DNA of 64,000 nucleotides from JBGSUZ01 sp963677505 (GTDB lineage: Bacteria; Bacillota; Clostridia; Peptostreptococcales; Acidaminobacteraceae). Location of the stretch: NCBI GenBank assembly GCA_963677505.2, contig CAXXWB010000047.1, forward strand, positions 22,953-86,952, read 5' to 3'. The translations under genes and the position numbers were made by a program. Positions 52,289 to 60,997 of the stretch are shown piece by piece (position 1 is the stretch's first letter; each line of letters opens with the position of its first letter). The notes beneath the pieces were generated by a model that was not told the origin of the DNA, ran no database searches, and worked only from the letters and a program-made list of their open reading frames with translations.

Positions 52289-54270
52289 GTCTTATTATGC
52301 TAATCTGGCAGTTACCAATATTCAAAAGAATTCAAAAATCTATTTGCCCTATGGGCTAATGAACATCATCATTATTGGAATGTTTTATATCATGCACAGC
52401 ATTGCTTATGATCCTGGGGCTTGAAAAAATGAGCGGCGGGTCTTCTCTAAAACCGATTTTATATTTTGGCATTTATGTGGTGGGCATTTTTTCAACAATG
52501 ACGGTTTTTTTATACCAATAGCTTTATTATGAAGCGCAGAAGAAAAGAAATTGGCGTCTACAACATTCTTGGAATGGGCAAACACCATATTGCTAGAATG
52601 ATGAGCCTCGAAACCTTGTTTATTGCTATAGGTTGTTTATCTGTGGGAATTGGCGCTGGTATTGTGTTTAGCAAACTGATGTATATGGTCTTCTTAAAGC
52701 TTTTAGGCTTTCCGATTAGCTTTACCCTTAGCATTTCAGTCGTTTCAATAGGCGTCACACTATTGCTGTTTGCAGGCATTTTTATAGGAACGATGATTCT
52801 TAATCTGGCACATATTCATCTGTCAAATCCTATTGAATTGGTTACAGGTACAGCTGCAGGAGAGAGAGAGCCAAAGACAAAATGGCTTATGACACTGATA
52901 GGCGTCTTGGCCCTTGGGGCGGGTTATTGGATAGCTTTGACGGTTAAAACCCCGTTGGAAGCCATGATGCTCTTCTTTGTGGCAGTGATATTTGGTTATG
53001 ATAGGCACCTATGCTTTATTTACAACGGGAAGCATTGTCCTGTTAAAATCTCTGAGAGCAAACAAAAAGTTTTATTATCAAATGAAAAATTTCACAGTGG
53101 TGTCTGGAATGCTTTATCGCATGAAGCAAAACGCTGTAGGATTAGCCAATATTTGTATTTTAAGCACCATGGTCATTATTTCTCTGACAACTACTATTTC
53201 TATGTATGCTGGACTAGATGACATGCTCATCAATAGGTATCCTGCTGAGGCAGTAATTTCATGTTCAAATTCAAAAGAAGGGGATTTGGAGCAACTGACT
53301 GATTTGGCAGATAAGACGGCTAGAGAGACTAACGTTCAAGTTGCGGACCTTAAGTCTGAGTATTTTGCTCTGCTGTTCGCAAATGTTGGAGAAAATGGAT
53401 TTAATGTTCAAGAAGACGGTTACTATGGCGCTGATACCAATGTGTTCCAACTCATTTCTTGGAATGACTATATCCAATCTGGCGGCAATCAGGAAGAGAT
53501 GACCATTCCTCCTGAAGGTGAGGCCATTCTTTATTGTAACCGAGGTGCCTACGGGGCAAGTGAATTGATTTTAGGTGGCGCAAAAATTGGGATTTCAAAA
53601 GAATTGGTTGCCTATAACATCAATACGAGCTCAACAGATAATTTGGTGAAAACCTTTTATTTGATTGTTAAGGACGAAGCAGAAATTAAGACCCTTTATG
53701 AAAAGGCGTCCAACAAAGTACTAAAGTCTCTCAACTTAAATGTTACCTTTGACTTAAAGGGGTTCTGAAAAAGGAAAAACTGATTTTGCAAAAGCCTATA
53801 GAGTAAGCTTGAAGGCCTCTGAGGTCGATGCGTATATTGAAAGTCGTTCAGCGTCAAAAGCAGAATTCTGTATGATCTACGGTGGCTTTTTATTCTTAGG
53901 ACTATTCTTAGGCGCTATTTTCTTAGTGGCCACAGTCATGATTATGTATTATAAACAAATTTCTGAAGGCTATGACGATCAACAGCGATACGAAACCATG
54001 CAAAAGGTTGGAATGAGTCATCAAGAAATAAAAACGGCTATAAAGAGCCAAACAGTATTGGTCTTCTTCATGCCTTTAGTGGCAGCGGTTATTCATGTGG
54101 CCTTTGCTTTTAATGTGGTCAACAGACTGTTGGCGGTATTCAGTTTTACCAACACACCTTTGTTCATAGTCTGTACAGTTTTGACATCCTTTGTCTTTGG
54201 GTTATTCTACTACGTCATTTATAGAATGACGGTGGGGGCATACTTTAAAATTGTAAGCTGGACAGCCTAG
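52281..54270 (+). pseudogene. BceB-like FtsX-type ABC permease (at least four frameshifts)
   Basis: About 660 residues after correction. The parts in order are: start SKSYYANLAVTNIQKNSKIY; SSLKPILYFGIYVVGIFSTM; SFIMKRRRKEIGVYNILGMG (FtsX coupling helix); membrane helices; the LLKSLRANKKFYYQMKNFTV second coupling region; a large extracellular domain (about 53230-53790); and the last helices to 54270. Breaks are near 52415, in the T7 run near 52507-52513 (one extra T), near 52995, and at 53758-53761 (one extra G). The large external loop is the marker of BceB proteins. Confidence 0.8.
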
Positions 54271-54283
54271 AACAAAGGGAAAA

Positions 54284-54336
54284 AAACACCCTACAGTGTG
54301 ACAGTTCTCATGTCGGCCTGCAGGGTGTTTTCTTAG
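54284..54336. terminator. Terminator between the permease and M16 protease genes
   Basis: AAAACACCCT-CAG pairs with CTGCAGGGTGTTTT around a 22-base loop. Serves both convergent genes. Confidence 0.85.
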
Positions 54337-54350
54337 TTTAAGCTTGGTTA

Positions 54351-57300
54351 CTACTCCAATGAGTTTTTAATTTCTTCTAACAGTTTTTTGTTTTTTTGAA
54401 GTTCGGATTCAGAACCTGTAACCACGACAGATGCTTGCTTAAGGCCGTCCTCAAGTAGCTTGATAAAATCTTGAAGATCCTCAGGGGTTGTTTCTGCAAT
54501 GGCCTTCATAAGGGCCTCGTCCTGAGCAACCGTTCTGCCACCTAGGACGCGGTAGTCATCTGCTGAAGCTTGGTCAAATACACTTGTAGGTGCATCAAAG
54601 GCACCAAGAACTGAAATGATGTAGGGGTCAATATCTGCTTGAGTTAATTTCAAGCTTTTTAAGTAAGCGATGGACTGATCAATTGTTGCAAGTGTTGTTG
54701 CAAGGCCTGGGTCTCTATAAGAACTGAAGACGACGTTTCCAGTTGGAGAGACAAACATACTACCACCATAGGCCCCACCTTTAACGCGAATCATCGGGTA
54801 AAGGTATTCGTTGTTCATGAGCTGAGCAAAGACAAAAGTACTGCCTTTAATCGTGCCACCCGTTTGGTGGGTGTTAAAACCTTTGTAGACATATTGGACT
54901 TGCGAAGGCATAACCAAACCGGTTTTAGTGACGGCTGGTTTGAAGTCCACTTTTATTTCAGGGAATTTTTCTTGATTAAGACCTTGTGTAAGGTTTGTGA
55001 TGTTCTGTTCCGCCGCGGTCATGGCGTTTTGTTCGCCAGTAATAGAAACATGAAGACCGTTGATATTTAATGCTTTCTTTTGGATAGAAGCCAATCTTGC
55101 AATCAATTTAGGCGATTCTGTAGTCCAGTTGTTTAGTAGTTTATCAAAATAAGCCATCGTTTCTTTAGAATCTGCATAACCGTATTGCCCGCTTGGCGTA
55201 AGGTTTTTGCTTAAAGTTTCCCAAGCAAGTGAGTCGCCTTCGTTCATATAGTAGTATGCGTAATTGGAAGCAAGTTGCTCAACGTAATATTTAAGCATGC
55301 TAGGGTCATCGTAAATATGATTTGTGACCATCTCATTAATCAAAGCCATGGCATCCTTTGTTTGAGACTCCAAGAACACACTGTCAACGACTAATTTGTT
55401 TTCTTTAATGGTAAAAGTATCTTCTCCAGTTATCAATTTAGTATCTACACTGATTCCGCTTGTATACTTCATAGCATCTTTGGTGATGGTATCTAAATTC
55501 TTGTTTTTTGTCCCCATAACTTGGAAGGTGCCTGTATAGATAGCCAAGTCACGAATTTCTTCTTTTGTTAAGGTGTTAAGGTCGAAGTAATAGGTCAGGG
55601 ACACGGTTTTATTAGTAGGTGCCAAATGTTCCGTTACAGGAATATTAGTAATGGTTTTAGTTGAGTGATCTCCTGTTTTAACACTGTAATTAATATCTTT
55701 CAATTCAAGGGTTGGGAGTGTTGCAAGGGCAGCATCTGTATCTGGTTCGTTTTTCCATTTTTCGAAAGCGCTTAATTTTGCCTTAAGAGCCTTAAGGTCC
55801 TTATCTGAAAGACGTTTCTTGTAAGCCGCAAGTTTGGCATTTAGGCGCTGCTCTGAGGCTTTGTTGTAGTCCACTTTAGGTTCTAAAGTTATAACGAGTT
55901 TATGGGTATTTTTGAGTAAATATTGATTTATTAGCTTTTCGAAATAGCCATTGTTGATAGCATCGTGTTTAATTTCATCGACTAATGGGTCTAAGTCAAA
56001 GAAGTACATTGGGTCGTTGTAACTAACGACGCCAAGTTCCACCATTTCTCTCATGTTATTGCCTTTATCGGCACTGAGATTTCTCAATCGATTGGAAAGG
56101 TCCACGTTGTTAAGGGATGCGCTGATTAATTCTTTGTCCAAGCCACTTTTTACAATTTTATTTAATTCACTTTGAACAAATTTTTCTAAAACAAGTTTTT
56201 GATTTTTATCAGTATCAGAGGTACTGAATTCCACAGATAAAGCCTGATTTTCAAAGTGCATGGTGCCATCAAAGCTTTTACCGATGCCTGAACTCTTAAA
56301 GTCAGCTTTCATTGGAGAAATTTCAAGATTGGTCATTAAGCTAACCAACATGTTCATGGCTAACATATCTTTCTTAGACATTTTATCGAGACCATAGCCA
56401 ACGCTGATCATGGTTTTATCACTTAAATCGGTACCTTTGTCAACGTTATAGTAGGATGTGGCATATTTTGTCTTTGCAAATGGTTTTTGTGTACCAAAGT
56501 CCGTGTCTATAACTTTCTTGTCGTATTTGCTAAAGTACTCTTCACTGATTTGTTTTAATTTGCTGCCAATATCCATTTTGCCGTAAAGATAGACTGTGGC
56601 ATTGCTAGGATGATAGTATTTTTTATAGGTTTCAACCAATTGAGCGTGAGTCAAAGTGACAATTGATTCTGGATTACCACCTGAATTATATGCAAAGGTG
56701 GTATTTGGGAAGAGATTTTTATAATAATCTCTGTATAAAATAGTGTTTGGGTCGGACATACTGCCTTTCATTTCACTGAATACAACGCCTTTGTAACCCA
56801 ATTTTCCTGATTTAGAGTCTAGCTCATATCCCCAGCCTTCTCTTTCGAAAATTCTTGAATCCTTTACAACCTTTGGTGCGAAAACTGCATCAAGATACAC
56901 ATTCATTAAGTTGCTAAAGTCTTTGTCATTTTGACTAGAGAAAGGGAATGAAGTGTAATCCGCATAAGTCAATGCATTGGCAAATGTATTGACAGATGTC
57001 TGTGCCATTGTCATAAATGGAGATTTTGTCGGATATTTTTCAGATCCAGAAAGTACACTGTGTTCCAAAATATGATTGACACCAGTATCATTAGCTACAG
57101 GTGTTTTGAAGAAAATATCAAAGGCTTTGTGGCGGTCATCGTTTTCGAAGTAAATGACTTTACCACCTGTTTTTACATGCTCAAATTGGAAGACTGTGGA
57201 ACTTGCCTCGTCAGACCATTGTTTGCCAATGAGTTTAAACCCTTCATAGGTATTGCCTATAATCATGTTGCTGGTTTCGACTACTGCTGTTGTACTTGTT

Positions 57301-57392
57301 ACTGGTATTGTAGCATCTGCAAAACCAGTAGCAGTAGATGCCATTAAAGATGCAACGACCAGCAGGCTAAGCCATTTCTTATTAACCTTCAT
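54351..57392 (-). CDS. Secreted M16C zinc metalloprotease (insulinase/presequence-protease type)
   Basis: A 1013-residue protease. Signal peptide WLSLLVVASLMASTATGFAD. The inverted zinc motif HILEH lies at residues 107-111 (His107, Glu110, His111), followed by VLSGSEKYPTKSPFMTMAQT and NALTYADYTSFPFSSQND, as in presequence proteases. Four M16-type halves are visible, with the second inactive, the middle M16C-associated region near 480-560, and a C-terminal VKGGAYGGSMFVSPTGNVVF block. Most bacterial relatives are cytosolic; here a signal peptide makes it an exported peptidase. ATG 57392 follows AAGGAG. Single gene. Confidence 0.9.
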   Translation of the reverse strand: MKVNKKWLSLLVVASLMASTATGFADATIPVTSTTAVVETSNMIIGNTYEGFKLIGKQWSDEASSTVFQFEHVKTGGKVIYFENDDRHKAFDIFFKTPVANDTGVNHILEHSVLSGSEKYPTKSPFMTMAQTSVNTFANALTYADYTSFPFSSQNDKDFSNLMNVYLDAVFAPKVVKDSRIFEREGWGYELDSKSGKLGYKGVVFSEMKGSMSDPNTILYRDYYKNLFPNTTFAYNSGGNPESIVTLTHAQLVETYKKYYHPSNATVYLYGKMDIGSKLKQISEEYFSKYDKKVIDTDFGTQKPFAKTKYATSYYNVDKGTDLSDKTMISVGYGLDKMSKKDMLAMNMLVSLMTNLEISPMKADFKSSGIGKSFDGTMHFENQALSVEFSTSDTDKNQKLVLEKFVQSELNKIVKSGLDKELISASLNNVDLSNRLRNLSADKGNNMREMVELGVVSYNDPMYFFDLDPLVDEIKHDAINNGYFEKLINQYLLKNTHKLVITLEPKVDYNKASEQRLNAKLAAYKKRLSDKDLKALKAKLSAFEKWKNEPDTDAALATLPTLELKDINYSVKTGDHSTKTITNIPVTEHLAPTNKTVSLTYYFDLNTLTKEEIRDLAIYTGTFQVMGTKNKNLDTITKDAMKYTSGISVDTKLITGEDTFTIKENKLVVDSVFLESQTKDAMALINEMVTNHIYDDPSMLKYYVEQLASNYAYYYMNEGDSLAWETLSKNLTPSGQYGYADSKETMAYFDKLLNNWTTESPKLIARLASIQKKALNINGLHVSITGEQNAMTAAEQNITNLTQGLNQEKFPEIKVDFKPAVTKTGLVMPSQVQYVYKGFNTHQTGGTIKGSTFVFAQLMNNEYLYPMIRVKGGAYGGSMFVSPTGNVVFSSYRDPGLATTLATIDQSIAYLKSLKLTQADIDPYIISVLGAFDAPTSVFDQASADDYRVLGGRTVAQDEALMKAIAETTPEDLQDFIKLLEDGLKQASVVVTGSESELQKNKKLLEEIKNSLE

Positions 57393-57648
57393 TTGAAAAC
57401 TCCTTACCATAATAATTTATTTTTTATCAATATTAACTATACAACTATTCTAACCTGTTTCAAGGTGTATTTTCCTAATTTTATACAAAATTAATCCTTT
57501 TTTAAACACTTTGTCCAAGTTGTGACTGACGTATGTATTCTTTGTGTAGAAAAACATTAAGAATCGGGAATATGATATAACTTAGGGTAATAATATTAAG
57601 GATATGGTTTACCATAGTAAGTAGGTATGAAAGGCTTAAGGTGAAAAT

Positions 57649-58881
57649 ATGGAAATAGTCCCCTATTTAAAAGGTTTTTCTGAAGGTTATGCACGTCAGT
57701 CTTCAAATGAAACTTTTGAAATACAACATTTATTAGATGTTGAGAAGTTCGTTATAGAGTTGTGCCGTGCCCGAGAACTATCCATGGAAATGGGTCTTAT
57801 AATTGGCTACGGTCATGATTTAGGAAGGCTTAAAGAAGGTGTAATGGGTAAGCGTCATAGCCAAGTTGGCGCAGACATATTAAAGGACTTACTTAAACCT
57901 TCGGATTTTAATAAGAAAGAAAGGCGACAAATCTATAATGCGGTGAAAAGACATAACCAGAAAAGCAAAATACATGGTCCTTATGCTGAGCTAATTAAAG
58001 ATGCAGACAGTATGGCCCATGATCTTGAAGGACTGGTGGACATTGAAGACTATTATGAAAATTGTAGAGTTTTAGCTGTGAAATCAGGTGCGCCAAACCT
58101 TCGTGTTGCCTCAAAAGAAAATTGGAAGGAAGCAGGCATTAAGGCCTATCTAAGAATTGTTAAAATGACAAAGGATGAAATTGCCCTCAGTGCCCATTCT
58201 GAATTTTGGGTACATGATTTAAGGGTAGCTATCAGAAAAATGCGTTCTATTCTTTGGATAGTAAAACAGGTCGAGGGGTTGGAATGTATTAAGGCTTTAA
58301 ATGAGGTTGATAACAAATTAAAAAAAATGGCAAAAAGACTTGATTATGTTAGAATATTACAAGTAGCCCTTCGTAAAGTATCTCTTGAAAAAGACGTCTA
58401 TCAAGATTTTCAGCAAAAAATCTGTGATGAATTTAACGATTTGAAGGCTCATTATGATTGGTCATATCAGTTGGAAGAACTGGAAGATCAGATTAATGAA
58501 ATTTTTGAATCCTTGCTCTTAGGTTTACAAAATCCATGTGAATTATTGTTATCTAGAACATTACATCAGGCAAATGGCTTGGGTTTGAAAGAACAAAAGA
58601 AACTGCATGCTTTGAGAATTTCGGCAAAGCGAATTAAATATTTGTCTCAAATGGGCTTGATTCAGTTGACACCCCATTTGTTGCAGGAGGAAATCCTACA
58701 GTTACACGGTCTGATTGGTGACATTAATGATATATTTGAACTTCAAAAATTAATGGATGAGAGTTTGTTCTCAGGTGCACTTGAGGAGTTGAATGAAGAA
58801 GTATTTCAGAAGATATTCTTAATCATAAAAATAAGTCAACAAAGTGTGGGAGGTAAATGTGAATTCGGCAGATTGGATTGA
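57649..58881 (+). CDS. HD phosphohydrolase fused to a CHAD domain
   Basis: A 410-residue cytosolic fusion. Residues about 20-160 form an HD domain: LIIGYGHDLGRLKEGVMGKR with the HD pair and LIKDADSMAHDLEGLVDIED with the second Asp. Residues about 180-390 form a CHAD domain, a bundle of conserved His/Arg helices: WVHDLRVAIRKMRSILWIVK and LHALRISAKRIKYL, matching the two-fold repeat of CHAD proteins. CHAD domains bind inorganic polyphosphate, so the HD part may hydrolyse a phosphate compound linked to polyphosphate. The weak ribosome binding site is AAGG. Its 3' end overlaps the YjbR-like gene. Confidence 0.88.
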   Translation: MEIVPYLKGFSEGYARQSSNETFEIQHLLDVEKFVIELCRARELSMEMGLIIGYGHDLGRLKEGVMGKRHSQVGADILKDLLKPSDFNKKERRQIYNAVKRHNQKSKIHGPYAELIKDADSMAHDLEGLVDIEDYYENCRVLAVKSGAPNLRVASKENWKEAGIKAYLRIVKMTKDEIALSAHSEFWVHDLRVAIRKMRSILWIVKQVEGLECIKALNEVDNKLKKMAKRLDYVRILQVALRKVSLEKDVYQDFQQKICDEFNDLKAHYDWSYQLEELEDQINEIFESLLLGLQNPCELLLSRTLHQANGLGLKEQKKLHALRISAKRIKYLSQMGLIQLTPHLLQEEILQLHGLIGDINDIFELQKLMDESLFSGALEELNEEVFQKIFLIIKISQQSVGGKCEFGRLD

Positions 58882-59224
58882 AGCATACGCAGCAGAAAAA
58901 CCAGGGGCTTTTTGTGAGTATAAGCCAGAGTGGGAAGTTATTCGACTAATGATTAGAGACAAAATGTTTGGCATGGTAGGGCACGATAAAGAAGGTCGTT
59001 CGATTTTGACCTTAAAATTGGCACCTAACAATGGTATTGTGCTCAGAAATTTGTATTCAGACATAGGGCCGGGTTACTACATGAACAAGACCCATTGGAA
59101 CTCTGTAGATCTAAATGGGTCAGTGCCTAAAGAAGTCATCCAAGAGATGATTGACGAATCCTATGAACTGATACTGAATGCTTTTAGCAAAAAAGCCCGT
59201 CTGGAAATTACAGCAACAAAATAA
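58859..59224 (+). CDS. MmcQ/YjbR-family protein
   Basis: A 121-residue cytosolic protein of the MmcQ/YjbR group (double-wing DNA-binding-like fold). Blocks: CEYKPEWEVIRLMIRDKMFG, TLKLAPNNGIVLRN and the pair YYMNKTHWNSVDLNGSVPKE and MIDESYELI. The GTG at 58859 follows GGGAGG and overlaps the end of the HD-CHAD gene by 23 bases, implying translational coupling. Biochemical role unknown. Confidence 0.88.
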   Translation: MNSADWIEAYAAEKPGAFCEYKPEWEVIRLMIRDKMFGMVGHDKEGRSILTLKLAPNNGIVLRNLYSDIGPGYYMNKTHWNSVDLNGSVPKEVIQEMIDESYELILNAFSKKARLEITATK

Positions 59225-59273
59225 CCAGACGCCTTAAGGTTATTAAAATCCTTAAGGCGTCTGGTTTTTAGTT
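59224..59273. terminator. Terminator between yjbR and MFS genes
   Basis: ACCAGACGCCTTAAGG pairs perfectly with CCTTAAGGCGTCTGGT, followed by TTTTAG. Works in both directions. Confidence 0.9.
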
Positions 59274-60519
59274 ATTCTTTCTCTAGCAATGCTTCTTGGT
59301 TACGCTTAAAAACCCGATCCAGTTTAAGCAATGTCCAAATCATTGTTGGCAGAGCGATAGCAAACAATAAGCGGAAGGCAGTTTCAAAACTTAAATGGTC
59401 GGCAATAGCGCCGAAAATAGGGAAAAATATAATCATAAAAGCGCTGAAAATCATAGATTGGAAGGAAAGCAGTGTAGCTCTGTGACTAGAAGGGATCAAC
59501 TGATTAATATAGTCACAAAAAGTCACAAAGAGCATGCCATCTACAAAAGCTAGTCCTAAGTAGCCTAATACGGTATAGGGTGTAAACCCGTTCCATGCAA
59601 AACACATTAGGGCGATGATGGAACTGGTCCAAATAATCCATCTTGGTCCGAAATACTTTTCCCATTTATGGACTTGAGTAGAGGAAATCAGGCTTAGAAT
59701 CGAACCAATTGCCAGACTGATGCCAATCATCCCTTCGGAAATTCCCTGAGATTTCATAGCGTTTTGCAAGTAGAAATAGGTAGTGGTCATGAACATAGAA
59801 AACATCTCAATGAATAAGATATACCGTAAAACGTGTTTATGGGCCCAAATGACCTCAAGACTTTCCTTAATATGAAGCGTCATGTTAGACGGCTGGTCCT
59901 GTTTTTCTCTTTTTCCAATCGTAGGTTCAACAAAACCAAAGGCTTGCAAGATGGTAAAACTATGAACTCCTAAGGTTAAAATATAGGCTAAGTCATAGGA
60001 ATACATGGCAACAAAACCACCTAGAACCAATGAACTCATTCTTGAAATTTGATAACAGGCTTCTTGTCGCCCCTTGACTCTCATATATTCATTTTCAATG
60101 CCTAATTCCAGCATAGAGTCGTAAATGAGAGCATCTCCTGCACCAGATTCTAAATTGTAACTGATGGCAGACAGTATAAACGCAAATAGGAAGCCCCAGA
60201 AACTGTGAGAGGCCAACATGACCAAAGTGGAAAGTAAGGCAACACCTCGCCCTGAAATTCTGGAGATTTTACGACCGAAGCGATCGGCTATCATGCCAGT
60301 AGGCAGTTCCATGGTTAAAGAAGTCACATGGAAAATAGATTCTAAAAGGCCTATTTGGACCAAATTCATGCCACGGTGAGCTAAAAACAGCATCCAAATA
60401 GCTTCTGTTAAAGCAATAGAGTTGGATAGAATATAGATATAATTTTTTTTAATATTTTTGCGAAGCGGGTGATTCCCTACTTTTGAAGAATTTTTGGGAG
60501 TAGCTATGTGATTGAACAT
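59272..60519 (-). CDS. MFS transporter
   Basis: A 415-residue membrane protein with about eleven to twelve hydrophobic segments. The loop between segments 2 and 3 reads MELPTGMIADRFGRKISRIS, the standard MFS motif A. A long cytosolic loop after segment 6 is rich in charged residues (TIGKREKQDQPSNM). Drug or small-molecule efflux is likely; the substrate is not known. A short peptide gene and terminator lie directly upstream, hinting at either peptide export or attenuation. Confidence 0.88.
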   Translation of the reverse strand: MFNHIATPKNSSKVGNHPLRKNIKKNYIYILSNSIALTEAIWMLFLAHRGMNLVQIGLLESIFHVTSLTMELPTGMIADRFGRKISRISGRGVALLSTLVMLASHSFWGFLFAFILSAISYNLESGAGDALIYDSMLELGIENEYMRVKGRQEACYQISRMSSLVLGGFVAMYSYDLAYILTLGVHSFTILQAFGFVEPTIGKREKQDQPSNMTLHIKESLEVIWAHKHVLRYILFIEMFSMFMTTTYFYLQNAMKSQGISEGMIGISLAIGSILSLISSTQVHKWEKYFGPRWIIWTSSIIALMCFAWNGFTPYTVLGYLGLAFVDGMLFVTFCDYINQLIPSSHRATLLSFQSMIFSAFMIIFFPIFGAIADHLSFETAFRLLFAIALPTMIWTLLKLDRVFKRNQEALLEKE

Positions 60520-60585
60520 CTTAATTTCTCCTTTATCATAACGAGGGTTAGAAACTCATTTCTGAAAAATCAACAACGCTGGGCA

Positions 60586-60622
60586 TAAAAAAAGAGACCC
60601 GTCGTTTCGGATCTCCTAGGAT
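60586..60622 (-). terminator. Terminator between the small peptide gene and the MFS gene
   Basis: On the minus strand GAGATCCG pairs with CGGGTCTC (one G-U) around AAACGA, followed by T7. It lies after the 36-residue reading frame and about 70 bases before the MFS start, as an attenuator would. Confidence 0.75.
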
Positions 60623-60655
60623 AGCGTATTGATTAGGAAATGAAACTTACAAGAT

Positions 60656-60766
60656 TTACCAGTTGGTAGATGCAGTTGCCCGTTCACATGCTAAATTGTG
60701 GATAATACCACACATAGCAATTGGCAATTGATCTAAAACGACTGATCTCATAAGCAAAGATGCCAT
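60656..60766 (-). CDS. 36-residue peptide, possible leader or secreted/modified peptide
   Basis: ATG at 60766 with GGAGG eight bases upstream, stop at 60656-60658. The product starts MASLLMRSVVLDQLPIAMCG, continues with IIHNLACERATA and ends STNW; it has two Cys and one Trp. Coding is supported by the good ribosome binding site, a TATAAT box in the region 60787-60795 on the minus strand and the terminator right behind. It could be an attenuator peptide for the transporter, or a small exported or modified peptide handled by it. No family recognised. Confidence 0.5.
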   Translation of the reverse strand: MASLLMRSVVLDQLPIAMCGIIHNLACERATASTNW

Positions 60767-60800
60767 TGCATTTTCCTCCGTTGGATATAATTATACATAT

Positions 60801-60816
60801 TACAATTAAAATTGTA
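60801..60816. promoter_or_regulatory. Palindrome upstream of the 36-residue peptide gene
   Basis: TACAATT-AA-AATTGTA is a perfect 16-base palindrome, 35 bases before the peptide ATG and just upstream of its likely -10 box. Operator-like. Confidence 0.5.
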
Positions 60817-60997
60817 GCATATATCTGATGAAAAATTAATGCTATTTTATAAAAACATCCTAAATTAATTCGGTATTGCAGAAATAAATAGGCTTTTGAG
60901 CAAATGTAAAAAATAATAAACGGCAGAGTGGACTTTAAAGTGCTATAATTAAACTAATTGTACAAAACATTTTAATGTTAAAGAATAGGGGATCAAA

